A stretch of 21,766 bases of DNA from Eubacterium sp. CAG:841 (GCA_000437375.1 FR898223.1:1-21766), one strand, 5' to 3'; shown: positions 14,428 to 21,679, numbered from the stretch's first letter. The notes: generated by a model from the sequence alone, not told the origin. Translations and numbers: made by a program.

Positions 14428-15723
14428 ATGCCTTATCAACATTCCGTGTCTCTGAACGTGTCAAAATGTCGCGGCTGTACGCATTGCTTAAAGCACTGCC
14501 CCACAGAAGCGATAAGAATACGCGGCGGTCACGCCGTGATAAACGCCGCACGTTGCATTGACTGCGGAGAGTGCATCCGCGTCTGTCCTTACAATGCCAA
14601 AAAGGCGTCCTGCGATAAACTTTCGGACATACCGAAAGATAAATGGAAGATAGCCGTTCCGGCACCCGCGCTTTTCGGTCAGTTCGATAATCTCGACGAT
14701 ATCGATTATGTGCTCGGGGGGCTTTTGGACTACGGCTTTGACGACATATTCGAGGTCGCCCGCTCGGCTGAGATCGTTTCCGACTACACCCGCAGATATA
14801 TGAAAAAAAGCGGTATAGCAAAACCTGTCATATCATCGGCTTGCCCCGTGATAGAAAGACTTATATCGCTTCGTTACCCGTATCTTGCCGGCAATCTTCT
14901 GCCGATACTTCCGCCTATGGAAATAGCGGCGAAAGAGGCTAAGGAAAACGCAATCTCAAAGCATCCGGGTATGACAGAGGACGACATCGCAACGGTGTTC
15001 ATCTCTCCCTGCCCCGCAAAGGTAAGTTATGTAAAAAACCGCTCCGAAGGAAAAAGGTCGAATATAGACTTTGTAGTTTCAATGTCTGATATTTACTTTG
15101 AACTTCTCGGGGTAATGAAAAAGAAAACGCAACCCGTTCCGGTATCGCGCACCGGAATGATCGGCCTGGGCTGGGCAAGCTCGGGCGGAGAAGCGACGGC
15201 GGTATTCAACGATAAATACCTCGCCGCCGACGGAATTGAAAATGTAATGCGCGTGCTTGAGGAAATGGACAACGGTTCGTTTCCCGAGCTTGAATTCGTG
15301 GAGCTTGACGCCTGCCCCGGCGGTTGCGTCGGCGGAGTGATGACGGTGGCAAACCCCTTCATCGCCAAAGCCAGATTGCAGTCGCTGCGCCGCTATCTGC
15401 CCGTTTCGCAAAACTGGGCTTCCGACAATGACGGCACGGTTCCCGATGAAATATCAGTAAAAGAAAAAATCGAGTATAAACCGGTTTCGCTCGGCGAAAG
15501 CATGGATAAATCCATAAAGATGATGAGCGAAATGGAAAAAATACGAAAGCGCCTGCCCGGTATAGACTGCGGCTCGTGCGGCGCTCCGACTTGCAGCGCA
15601 TTCGCCTCCGATGTTGTTAGGGGCGATGCCACAATAGAAGAGTGCATAGTATTCATGAGGAAAGAACTTGAAAGCATACGCGGAGAAGAAAAATCCGCAG
15701 GAGGAAACAATGACGGTACGTGA
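14428..15723 (+). CDS. HydS-like sensory-type [FeFe]-hydrogenase homologue
   Basis: The 431-residue protein has two ferredoxin [4Fe-4S] motifs (C14, C17, C20, C24; C43, C46, C49, C53), an H-cluster domain, and a C-terminal CGSCGAPTC-type Fe-S domain (C381, C384, C389, C406). All four presumed H-cluster cysteines are present: C139 in SSACP, C195 in SPCPAK, C296 and C300 in ELDACPGGC. The proton-relay cysteine of catalytic enzymes (TSCCP) is Ala here, as reported for HydS proteins, which are slow and thought to sense H2. HydS proteins often end in PAS, kinase or phosphatase domains; this one stops after the Fe-S domain, so output must go through partners. AAAGGA lies 8 bases before the ATG, and the next gene overlaps its end by 14 bases. 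Confidence 0.85.
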   Translation: MPYQHSVSLNVSKCRGCTHCLKHCPTEAIRIRGGHAVINAARCIDCGECIRVCPYNAKKASCDKLSDIPKDKWKIAVPAPALFGQFDNLDDIDYVLGGLLDYGFDDIFEVARSAEIVSDYTRRYMKKSGIAKPVISSACPVIERLISLRYPYLAGNLLPILPPMEIAAKEAKENAISKHPGMTEDDIATVFISPCPAKVSYVKNRSEGKRSNIDFVVSMSDIYFELLGVMKKKTQPVPVSRTGMIGLGWASSGGEATAVFNDKYLAADGIENVMRVLEEMDNGSFPELEFVELDACPGGCVGGVMTVANPFIAKARLQSLRRYLPVSQNWASDNDGTVPDEISVKEKIEYKPVSLGESMDKSIKMMSEMEKIRKRLPGIDCGSCGAPTCSAFASDVVRGDATIEECIVFMRKELESIRGEEKSAGGNNDGT

Positions 15724-16039
15724 GCTTGCAGAAAAACTTGAGCTTCGCATCCTTTCAATGCCTGATCCCGAAAGAGAGATAAGCGGTGCTTATGCCGGAG
15801 ATCTTTTAAGTTGGGTAATGGGCAGAGCAAAGGAAGACTCCGTATGGGCGACGATAATGACGAACGTAAACGTCATCGCAGTCGCTTCGCTTGCGGACAC
15901 TGCGGCGACCGTCATATGTGAGGACAGCGAAATCCCAGACGAGGTCATAACCACCGCAAAAGAAAAATCGGTGAATCTCCTATCGACTCCGCTTCCTATA
16001 TATGAATTCTGCGTCGCACTTTCGGCTCTGATAAAATGA
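15710..16039 (+). CDS. DRTGG-domain protein 2 of the hydrogenase operon
   Basis: The 109-residue protein is a stand-alone DRTGG-type domain. An N-terminal helix (TVRELAEKLELRIL) leads to GAYAGDLLSWVMGRA (26-40), the best match to the domain's conserved GDLLSWVM region, followed by VWATIMTNVNVIAVASL (45-61) and LLSTPLPIYEF (90-100). I recall such small DRTGG proteins beside Fe-S sensor proteins and GHKL ATPases in Clostridia. The start at 15710 is set by AGGAGG (15699-15704) five bases upstream, inside the end of the HydS-like gene. The two genes overlap by 14 bases, and this gene's stop overlaps the PHP start by ATGA, so expression should be tightly coupled. Confidence 0.78.
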   Translation: MTVRELAEKLELRILSMPDPEREISGAYAGDLLSWVMGRAKEDSVWATIMTNVNVIAVASLADTAATVICEDSEIPDEVITTAKEKSVNLLSTPLPIYEFCVALSALIK

Positions 16040-16767
16040 ATAAGTATTATTACGATCTTCATATTCATTCCTGTCTTTCTCCGTGCGCCGACAACGATAT
16101 GACTCCCTGCAACATCGCCGGAATGGCGGCGATAAAGGGACTGAACATCGTGGCGCTTACGGATCACAACAGCACAAAAAACTGCCGCGCGTTCTTCACG
16201 GCGGCAAAACGTCACGGCATTATCGCCGTAGCGGGAATGGAACTGACAACTGCAGAGGACGTACATATAGTATGCCTTTTTCCGACGCTCGAAGCCGCAG
16301 AAAACTTTGACGCCGAATATCAGTCGTTCCGCGTGCTGTATAAAAACCGCAAGGACATTTTCGGAGATCAGCTTATAATGAACGGCGACGACGAAATCAC
16401 GGGCGAGGAAGAACATCTTCTTCTCAACGCCTCGACGCTTTCCATATCCGACGCCGAAAAGCTGGCGAAAAAATACGGCGCGGCTGTATTTCCCGCTCAC
16501 ATAGACAGGGACGAAAACGGCATAATAGCCGCACTCGGTTGCTTGCCGGAAGAGCCGGATTTCCCGACGGTGGAACTTCGCGACAGCGAAAACGCAAAAC
16601 CGTATTCGGAAAAATACGGGCTTTCGTCAAAGCTTATCCTCACCGATTCCGACGCTCACTATCTCTGGGATATAAGCGAAGCGGAAAACTATCTGGAACT
16701 GGAGGACGAGCCGTACAGCTCGGATCTTATAAGAAAAAAGCTGATACAGGCTCTCTTGGGCAAATGA
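16036..16767 (+). CDS. PHP-domain phosphoesterase
   Basis: PHP proteins are metal-dependent phosphoesterases. The 243 residues keep the metal-site motifs in order: DLHIHSCLSPC (H9, H11), TDHN (D43, H44), GMELTT (E69), then PAHIDR and TDSDAH in the second half. The length fits the stand-alone PHP family related to the 3',5'-nucleotide-specific and histidinol-phosphatase-like enzymes, not the DNA polymerase appendage. The substrate cannot be read from sequence. Placed between a DRTGG protein and a GHKL ATPase, it could remove a signalling nucleotide or a phosphate from a partner; both are inference. Start and stop each overlap the neighbouring genes by four bases. Confidence 0.85.
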   Translation: MNKYYYDLHIHSCLSPCADNDMTPCNIAGMAAIKGLNIVALTDHNSTKNCRAFFTAAKRHGIIAVAGMELTTAEDVHIVCLFPTLEAAENFDAEYQSFRVLYKNRKDIFGDQLIMNGDDEITGEEEHLLLNASTLSISDAEKLAKKYGAAVFPAHIDRDENGIIAALGCLPEEPDFPTVELRDSENAKPYSEKYGLSSKLILTDSDAHYLWDISEAENYLELEDEPYSSDLIRKKLIQALLGK

Positions 16768-17318
16768 AAGAGCTTTCACTCAACATACTCGATATAGCGC
16801 AAAACTCCATAAAGGCAAACGCCGCATTGATTGAAATATTCATCTGCGAAACAGACGAAACGCTTTCCTTTACCGTAAAGGATGACGGCAAAGGAATGAC
16901 AGCCGATTTTCTTTCCCGTGTGACAGATCCGTTTACAACGACGCGCACGACAAGAAAAGTCGGGCTCGGACTTCCGCTCCTGAAAATGGAGGCGGAAATG
17001 ACCGGCGGAAGCTTTTCTATAAAATCGAAAAGCGAAACCGAATATGAAGATCACGGCACGGAGGTTTTTGCCTCATTCAACAAAAAAAGTATAGACTATA
17101 TACCCCTCGGCGATATCGTCGGCACGCTGTGCGTTCTGATTTCAGGCGCGGAAAGCGTGGACATTGAGTTCACGCACGAAATGCCGCAGGGCAAGGTTTC
17201 CCTTTCCACAAAGGAAATGCGGGAAATACTCGGAGATGTTCCTCTCAGCTCGCCGGAAGTGATAGGCTGGGTGCGTGAATATCTTACCGAAAATTACTCC
17301 CTGCAAGGCAGGGCGTGA
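16764..17318 (+). CDS. Histidine-kinase-like ATPase domain protein without phospho-acceptor domain
   Basis: The 184-residue protein begins with a GHKL ATPase domain of histidine-kinase type: N box LDIAQNSIKANA (9-20), G1 DDGKGM (40-45), F region DPFTTTRTTRK (55-65) and G2 GLGLPLL (67-73). No dimerisation/phospho-acceptor histidine domain, membrane segment or sensor domain precedes it. After about residue 110 comes a different, less familiar C-terminal part (IDYIPLGDIVGTLCVL onward). It is a distinct subfamily from the RsbW-like protein three genes upstream. The start at 16764 is set by the ATGA overlap with the PHP gene. It is the last gene of the signalling block; a hairpin covers its 3' end. 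Confidence 0.82.
   Translation: MKELSLNILDIAQNSIKANAALIEIFICETDETLSFTVKDDGKGMTADFLSRVTDPFTTTRTTRKVGLGLPLLKMEAEMTGGSFSIKSKSETEYEDHGTEVFASFNKKSIDYIPLGDIVGTLCVLISGAESVDIEFTHEMPQGKVSLSTKEMREILGDVPLSSPEVIGWVREYLTENYSLQGRA
17299..17313 (+). promoter_or_regulatory. Hairpin at the junction of signalling block and structural genes
   Basis: CCCTGC (17299-17304) and GCAGGG (17308-17313) form a perfect 6-bp stem with loop AAG, ending just before the stop of the second ATPase gene. What follows is A-rich (17318-17350), not a T-run, so it is unlikely to terminate transcription. It may set mRNA processing or stability for the downstream genes. The A/T-rich gap (17319-17361) could also hold an internal promoter, but no -35 is evident. 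Confidence 0.35.
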
Positions 17319-17361
17319 CAAAAAAACGAAAATTTATAAAATATAAAGAAAGGATACACTT

Positions 17362-17733
17362 ATGAAATCACTTGCAGAACTTTCAGCAATAAGAGACAAA
17401 ATGAAAAGCAAAGTGGCTCTCCGCGAGGAAACAGGCGAAACAAGAATAGTTGTCGGCATGGCTACCTGCGGTATAGCGGCAGGCGCACGTCCTGTTCTCA
17501 ACGCTTTCGTTGAGGAAGTTGACAAGGCAGGTCTCAACGGCAAAGTTGCCGTAACGCAGACAGGTTGCATAGGCATTTGCCGCTACGAGCCGATAGTTGA
17601 GGTTTACCGCTCCGGAGAGGAAAAGGTGACCTACATAAAGATGACAGCTGACAAAGCCAAAGAAGTTATGGAAAAGCACATCAAGGGCGGAAAACCCGTC
17701 GTTGAATACACAATCGGAAACATCGAAAAATAA
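17362..17733 (+). CDS. hndB: HndB-like thioredoxin-fold subunit of the hydrogenase
   Basis: HndB is the small thioredoxin-like ferredoxin protein of the NADP-linked Hnd hydrogenase of Desulfovibrio fructosovorans. The 123-residue protein begins with a helical segment (1-27) and then the VVGMATCGIAAGARPV block (C36) and TQTGCIGICRYEP (C69, C73). Only three cysteines are visible; the position that would be the first of four is glycine (G32). I recall this three-cysteine form as usual in clostridial relatives, so it is not evidently a mutation. AAAGGA (17349-17354) is 7 bases before the ATG. The gene is followed after 14 bases by hndC. Confidence 0.88.
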   Translation: MKSLAELSAIRDKMKSKVALREETGETRIVVGMATCGIAAGARPVLNAFVEEVDKAGLNGKVAVTQTGCIGICRYEPIVEVYRSGEEKVTYIKMTADKAKEVMEKHIKGGKPVVEYTIGNIEK

Positions 17734-17747
17734 GGAGGACTGACAAA

Positions 17748-19541
17748 ATGGTACGTTCACATGTACTTATCTGCGGCGGTACGGGCTGTACATCGTCCGG
17801 TAGCGTTGCAGTACGCGAGGCAATGGCTAAAGAGCTTGAGCTCGCAGGTCTCTCGGACGAGGTCAAGATAGTTCAGACTGGTTGTTTCGGACTTTGCGCA
17901 AACGGTCCTATCATGATCATCTATCCCGAAGGCACATTCTATTCCCACGTCAAGGTTGAAGACGTAAAAGAAATAGTTGAGGAACACCTCCTCAAAGGAA
18001 GACTTGTTGAAAGACTTCTCCACAAGGAAACAGATGAAGGCGTAGCGGAAACCGTTCACTCCCTCTCGGATACAAAATTCTATAAAAAGCAGCACCGTGT
18101 TGCCCTCCGCAACTGCGGCGTTATAAACCCCGAAAGCATTGACGAATACATCGGCACCGACGGTTATCAGGCGCTCGGCAAGGTTCTTACCGAAATGAAG
18201 CCGCAGGAAGTTATCGACACTATTCTTGCTTCCGGACTTCGCGGTCGTGGCGGCGCAGGCTTCCCTACAGGAAGAAAGTGGCAGTTCGCCGCAGATCAGC
18301 CTGCAGGCAAGAAATACGTTGTATGTAACGCAGACGAGGGCGACCCCGGTGCGTTCATGGATCGTTCCGTTCTTGAAGGCGACCCGCACGCTGTTATTGA
18401 AGCTATGGCTATCGCAGGATACGCTATCGGCGCAGACGAAGGCTATATATATGTAAGAGCCGAGTACCCCATCGCGGTTCAGCGTCTTACAATCGCAATA
18501 AATCAGGCTCGCGAATACGGACTTCTCGGCAAGGACATTTTCGGCACGGGCTTCAATTTCGATATCACTCTCCGTCTCGGCGCAGGCGCGTTCGTATGCG
18601 GTGAAGAAACAGCTCTTCTCGCTTCCATCGAAGGCAAGCGCGGCGAGCCTCACCCGCGTCCTCCGTTCCCCGCTGTAAAAGGTCTGTTCGGCAAGCCCAC
18701 AATCATAAACAACGTTGAAACGCTTGCAAACATCGCTCAGATTATAAACAAGGGCGCAGACTGGTTCGCTTCAATGGGTACGGAAAAATCCAAGGGTACA
18801 AAGGTATTCGCTCTCGGTGGCAAGATAACAAACACAGGTCTTGTTGAAATTCCTATGGGCACAACTCTCCGCGAGATCATCGAAGATATCGGCGGCGGCA
18901 TCCCGAACGGCAAGAAGTTCAAAGCGGCTCAGACCGGCGGTCCTTCCGGCGGCTGTATCCCCGCTTCCCTTATAGACACACCTATCGACTACGATAACCT
19001 TCTCGCTATCGGTTCGATGATGGGTTCCGGCGGTCTTATCGTTATGGACGAGGACAACTGTATGGTCGATATCGCGAAGTTCTTCCTTGAATTCACGGTT
19101 GACGAATCATGCGGCAAGTGCGTTCCATGCCGCACGGGTACAAGAAGACTTCTTGAAATTCTTGAGAAAATCACAAGCGGCAACGGCGAAATGGAAGACC
19201 TCGACAAGCTCGAAGAGCTGTGCAACTACATCAAGTCCACATCGCTCTGCGGTCTCGGGCAGACAGCTCCGAACCCCGTTGTTTCAACTCTCCGTTACTT
19301 CCGTGACGAGTACATAGCGCACATCGTTGACAAAAAGTGCCCCGCAGGCGTCTGCAAAAAGCTGCTTCATTATCATATCGACGCAGAAAAATGTCGCGGT
19401 TGTACGGCTTGCGCACGTCAGTGCCCGACAAACGCTATTTCCGGCGCGGTCAGAACGCCTCACGAAATCGATCCCGCAAAATGTATCAAGTGCGGTGCTT
19501 GTATGGCAACATGTAAGTTCGGCGCTATCTATAAACAGTAA
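17748..19541 (+). CDS. hndC: NuoF-like flavoprotein subunit of the hydrogenase (HndC/HydB)
   Basis: This subunit binds FMN and NAD(P)H and, in electron-bifurcating HydABC complexes, is the site linking NADH, ferredoxin and the hydrogenase. The 597 residues show an N-terminal thioredoxin-like [2Fe-2S] domain (C9, C14, C46, C50), the FMN/NAD region GLRGRGGAGFPTG (163-175) and NADEGDPGAF (194-203), the NuoF [4Fe-4S] site ESCGKCVPCRTGT (C455, C458, C461) with C501, and a C-terminal pair of ferredoxin motifs (C549, C552, C555, C559; C579, C582, C585, C589). The CPAGVC pair (C531, C536) may belong to the zinc hinge described for HydB. Length and domain order match HydB. AAGGAGG is 9 bases before the ATG. 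Confidence 0.96.
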   Translation: MVRSHVLICGGTGCTSSGSVAVREAMAKELELAGLSDEVKIVQTGCFGLCANGPIMIIYPEGTFYSHVKVEDVKEIVEEHLLKGRLVERLLHKETDEGVAETVHSLSDTKFYKKQHRVALRNCGVINPESIDEYIGTDGYQALGKVLTEMKPQEVIDTILASGLRGRGGAGFPTGRKWQFAADQPAGKKYVVCNADEGDPGAFMDRSVLEGDPHAVIEAMAIAGYAIGADEGYIYVRAEYPIAVQRLTIAINQAREYGLLGKDIFGTGFNFDITLRLGAGAFVCGEETALLASIEGKRGEPHPRPPFPAVKGLFGKPTIINNVETLANIAQIINKGADWFASMGTEKSKGTKVFALGGKITNTGLVEIPMGTTLREIIEDIGGGIPNGKKFKAAQTGGPSGGCIPASLIDTPIDYDNLLAIGSMMGSGGLIVMDEDNCMVDIAKFFLEFTVDESCGKCVPCRTGTRRLLEILEKITSGNGEMEDLDKLEELCNYIKSTSLCGLGQTAPNPVVSTLRYFRDEYIAHIVDKKCPAGVCKKLLHYHIDAEKCRGCTACARQCPTNAISGAVRTPHEIDPAKCIKCGACMATCKFGAIYKQ

Positions 19542-19560
19542 GAAAGGAGCTGCGTGAAAA

Positions 19561-21318
19561 ATGGAAAACATGGTTAATGTAAAAGTCAACGGAATACCGG
19601 TTGCCGTTCCCGCCGGCTCGACAATTCTCGAAGCTGCCCGTGCAGCACATATCGATATTCCAACACTTTGCTATCTCAAAGGTATAAACGAGATCGGTGC
19701 ATGCCGTCTCTGCCTTGTTGAAGTCAAAGGCGCGCGCGGTCTTATGACTGCCTGCGTTACGACCGTAAACGAAGGAATGGAAATATTCACAAACACGGAA
19801 AAAGTCCGTCAGAACAGAAAGCTCAACCTCAAGCTCGTTCTTTCCACGCACGAAAAGAAATGTCTTTCATGCGTAAGAAACCAGAGCTGCGAGCTTCAGA
19901 AGCTCTGTTCCGATCTCGGAGTTGAAGACGAGGACTACTACGCAGGTGCAAAGATCCACTACGAGCTTGACACAAGCTCTCCTTCTCTCATCCGCGACAA
20001 CAACAAATGTATTCTTTGCCGTCGTTGCATAGCGGCTTGTAACGAACAGGGTATCGGCGTTATCAACTCTCTTGACAGAGGCTTCGACACTCACGTCGCG
20101 TCCGCTTTCGAAAAGCCCCTTATGACGCAGGCATGCGTCGGTTGCGGTCAGTGCGTTGTTGCCTGCCCCGTAGGCGCTCTTTATGAAAAGGACGATACCG
20201 CCAAAGTATTTGAAGCTATCAGCGATCCCACAAAGCACGTTGCTATCTGCATGGCTCCTTCGATCCGTGCAACTATCGGCGAATGCTTCGGCTACGCTCC
20301 CGGCACAGATACAGAAGGTAAACTCGTTGCAGCCGCAAAGCGTCTCGGCTTTGACGGCGTTTACGATATGAACCTCACAGCCGACCTTACCATCCTTGAA
20401 GAAGCTACGGAATTCCTTGACAGATTCACGAACAAGAAGAATCTCCCGCTTATGACTTCATGCTCTCCCGGTTGGGTCAAATTCTGCGAGCATTATTTCC
20501 CGGAATTTACAGACAATCTTTCAACCTGCAAATCTCCTCAGCAGATGTTCGGCGCTATGTATAAAACTTACTACGCAAAGAAAGCAGGCCTCGATCCCGC
20601 AGATATCGTTTTCGTATCGGCAATCCCCTGCACGGCGAAGAAGTTTGAGTGCCGCCGCCCCGATCAGAGCGCGGCAGGAAACGGCATTTTCGATGTTGAC
20701 TACGCTATCACGACAAGAGAGCTTGCCCGCATGATCGAAAGATCCGGCATCGACTACAGAACTCTTCCAGATGAAAAGTACGACGCTCCGTTTGATATCG
20801 GTTCGGGCGCAGGCGCTATCTTCGGTGCAACAGGCGGCGTTATGGAGGCTGCTCTCCGTATGGCTGCTGAAGTCGTTCTCGGAACAAAGCTCGAAAAGGT
20901 CGACTTTGAAGAGGTAAGAGGCACGGCTCCCATCAAGTACGCAACATACAAGCTCGGCGACGCAACCGTAAGAGTTGCCGTTGCAAGCGGAACAAAGAAT
21001 GCAAAAGAGCTTCTGAACAAAGTCAAGAGCGGCGAAGTTGAAGTTGACTTCATCGAAGTGATGTGCTGTCCCGGCGGCTGTGTAAACGGCGGCGGTCAGC
21101 CCGTTCAGAGCGCAAAGACAAAAGCCGAGATCGACCTCAAATCTGCTCGTGCTTCCGTCCTTTACAATGCGGATAAGAACCTTCTCACCTACCGTAAATC
21201 TCAGGATAACCCCGAAGTGCTTAAGCTCTACGAGGAGTTCCTTGAAAAACCCGGCAGCCACAAGGCTCACGAAATACTCCACACAAGCTATATCAAACGC
21301 GGAATCTACAACAACTGA
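19561..21318 (+). CDS. hndD: [FeFe]-hydrogenase catalytic subunit (HndD/HydA)
   Basis: This subunit reduces protons or oxidises H2 at the H-cluster. Its 585 residues follow the CpI-like plan: plant-type [2Fe-2S] (C37, C48, C51, C65), His-Cys3 [4Fe-4S] (H97, C101, C104, C110), two ferredoxin clusters (C150, C153, C156, C160; C192, C195, C198, C202), then the H domain with L1 TSCSPGW (299-305), L2 IPCTAKKFE (C357) and L3 EVMCCPGGCVNGGGQP (C503, C507). L1 has Ser where CpI has its second cysteine. With the NuoE- and NuoF-like subunits this is a trimeric/tetrameric, probably bifurcating enzyme. The maturases HydE, HydF and HydG are not in the window. AAAGGAG lies 11 bases before the ATG. Confidence 0.96.
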   Translation: MENMVNVKVNGIPVAVPAGSTILEAARAAHIDIPTLCYLKGINEIGACRLCLVEVKGARGLMTACVTTVNEGMEIFTNTEKVRQNRKLNLKLVLSTHEKKCLSCVRNQSCELQKLCSDLGVEDEDYYAGAKIHYELDTSSPSLIRDNNKCILCRRCIAACNEQGIGVINSLDRGFDTHVASAFEKPLMTQACVGCGQCVVACPVGALYEKDDTAKVFEAISDPTKHVAICMAPSIRATIGECFGYAPGTDTEGKLVAAAKRLGFDGVYDMNLTADLTILEEATEFLDRFTNKKNLPLMTSCSPGWVKFCEHYFPEFTDNLSTCKSPQQMFGAMYKTYYAKKAGLDPADIVFVSAIPCTAKKFECRRPDQSAAGNGIFDVDYAITTRELARMIERSGIDYRTLPDEKYDAPFDIGSGAGAIFGATGGVMEAALRMAAEVVLGTKLEKVDFEEVRGTAPIKYATYKLGDATVRVAVASGTKNAKELLNKVKSGEVEVDFIEVMCCPGGCVNGGGQPVQSAKTKAEIDLKSARASVLYNADKNLLTYRKSQDNPEVLKLYEEFLEKPGSHKAHEILHTSYIKRGIYNN

Positions 21319-21331
21319 TAGCTCCGCAAGT

Positions 21332-21361
21332 AAAAACCGCACCTTTTCGGTGCGGTTTTTT
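21332..21361. terminator. Bidirectional terminator of hydrogenase operon and spoIIID
   Basis: AAAAACCGCACC (21332-21343) and GGTGCGGTTTTT (21349-21360) form a perfect 12-bp stem with loop TTTTC. A-run and T-run on the two sides give U-tails in both directions, fitting the convergent hndD and spoIIID genes. Confidence 0.88.
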
Positions 21362-21388
21362 CATTGCATTTATCTGTGTTTTTCGGTT

Positions 21389-21673
21389 TTATACGTTTGT
21401 ATACTCTCTTGATTCCTTTTCCATTTTAAGTTCTATGTATTTGCGTTTTGTCGCTTCTCCGCCGCGCATATGCCGCTCGGATTTATTTTTTTCAAGCACC
21501 GCTTTTACCTGCGCCGCAAGCGAAGGCGCAAATTCGGAAAGCCGTTCGGTCACGTCCTTATGCACGGTAGACTTACTTATTCTGTAAGCTTTTGCGGCAT
21601 CGCGGACGGTAGCATTATGTTCAACTATATATTTCCCGAGAATTGCGGCGCGTTTCATTGCAATATCTTTCAA
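21389..21673 (-). CDS. spoIIID: SpoIIID, mother-cell sporulation transcription factor
   Basis: SpoIIID is a small DNA-binding regulator that acts with sigma-E in the mother cell. Visible are GKYIVE, the helix-turn-helix TVRDAAKAYRISKSTVHKD and the following TERL, and the conserved basic stretch RHMRGGEATKRKY in the C-terminal part. TTG at 21673 is chosen as start: GGGAGG lies 7-8 bases upstream on the minus strand, and it gives 94 residues, with 12 residues before GKYIVE, matching Bacillus subtilis SpoIIID (93 residues) as I remember it. GTG at 21688 and ATG at 21658 are the other options. It shows that the organism belongs to a spore-forming lineage. Confidence 0.93.
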   Translation of the reverse strand: MKDIAMKRAAILGKYIVEHNATVRDAAKAYRISKSTVHKDVTERLSEFAPSLAAQVKAVLEKNKSERHMRGGEATKRKYIELKMEKESREYTNV

Positions 21674-21679
21674 AATGAT

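Noticed and set aside
13988..14821. 277-residue minus-strand reading frame across the RsbW-like and HydS-like genes
   Set aside because: Low-complexity Arg/Ser-rich translation opposite two genes with clear catalytic motifs.
17757..18653. 298-residue minus-strand reading frame antisense to hndC
   Set aside because: A shadow of a strongly codon-biased gene; no ribosome site and no family motif.
20521..21342. 273-residue minus-strand reading frame antisense to hndD
   Set aside because: Same reason: shadow of the hydrogenase gene, crossing its terminator.
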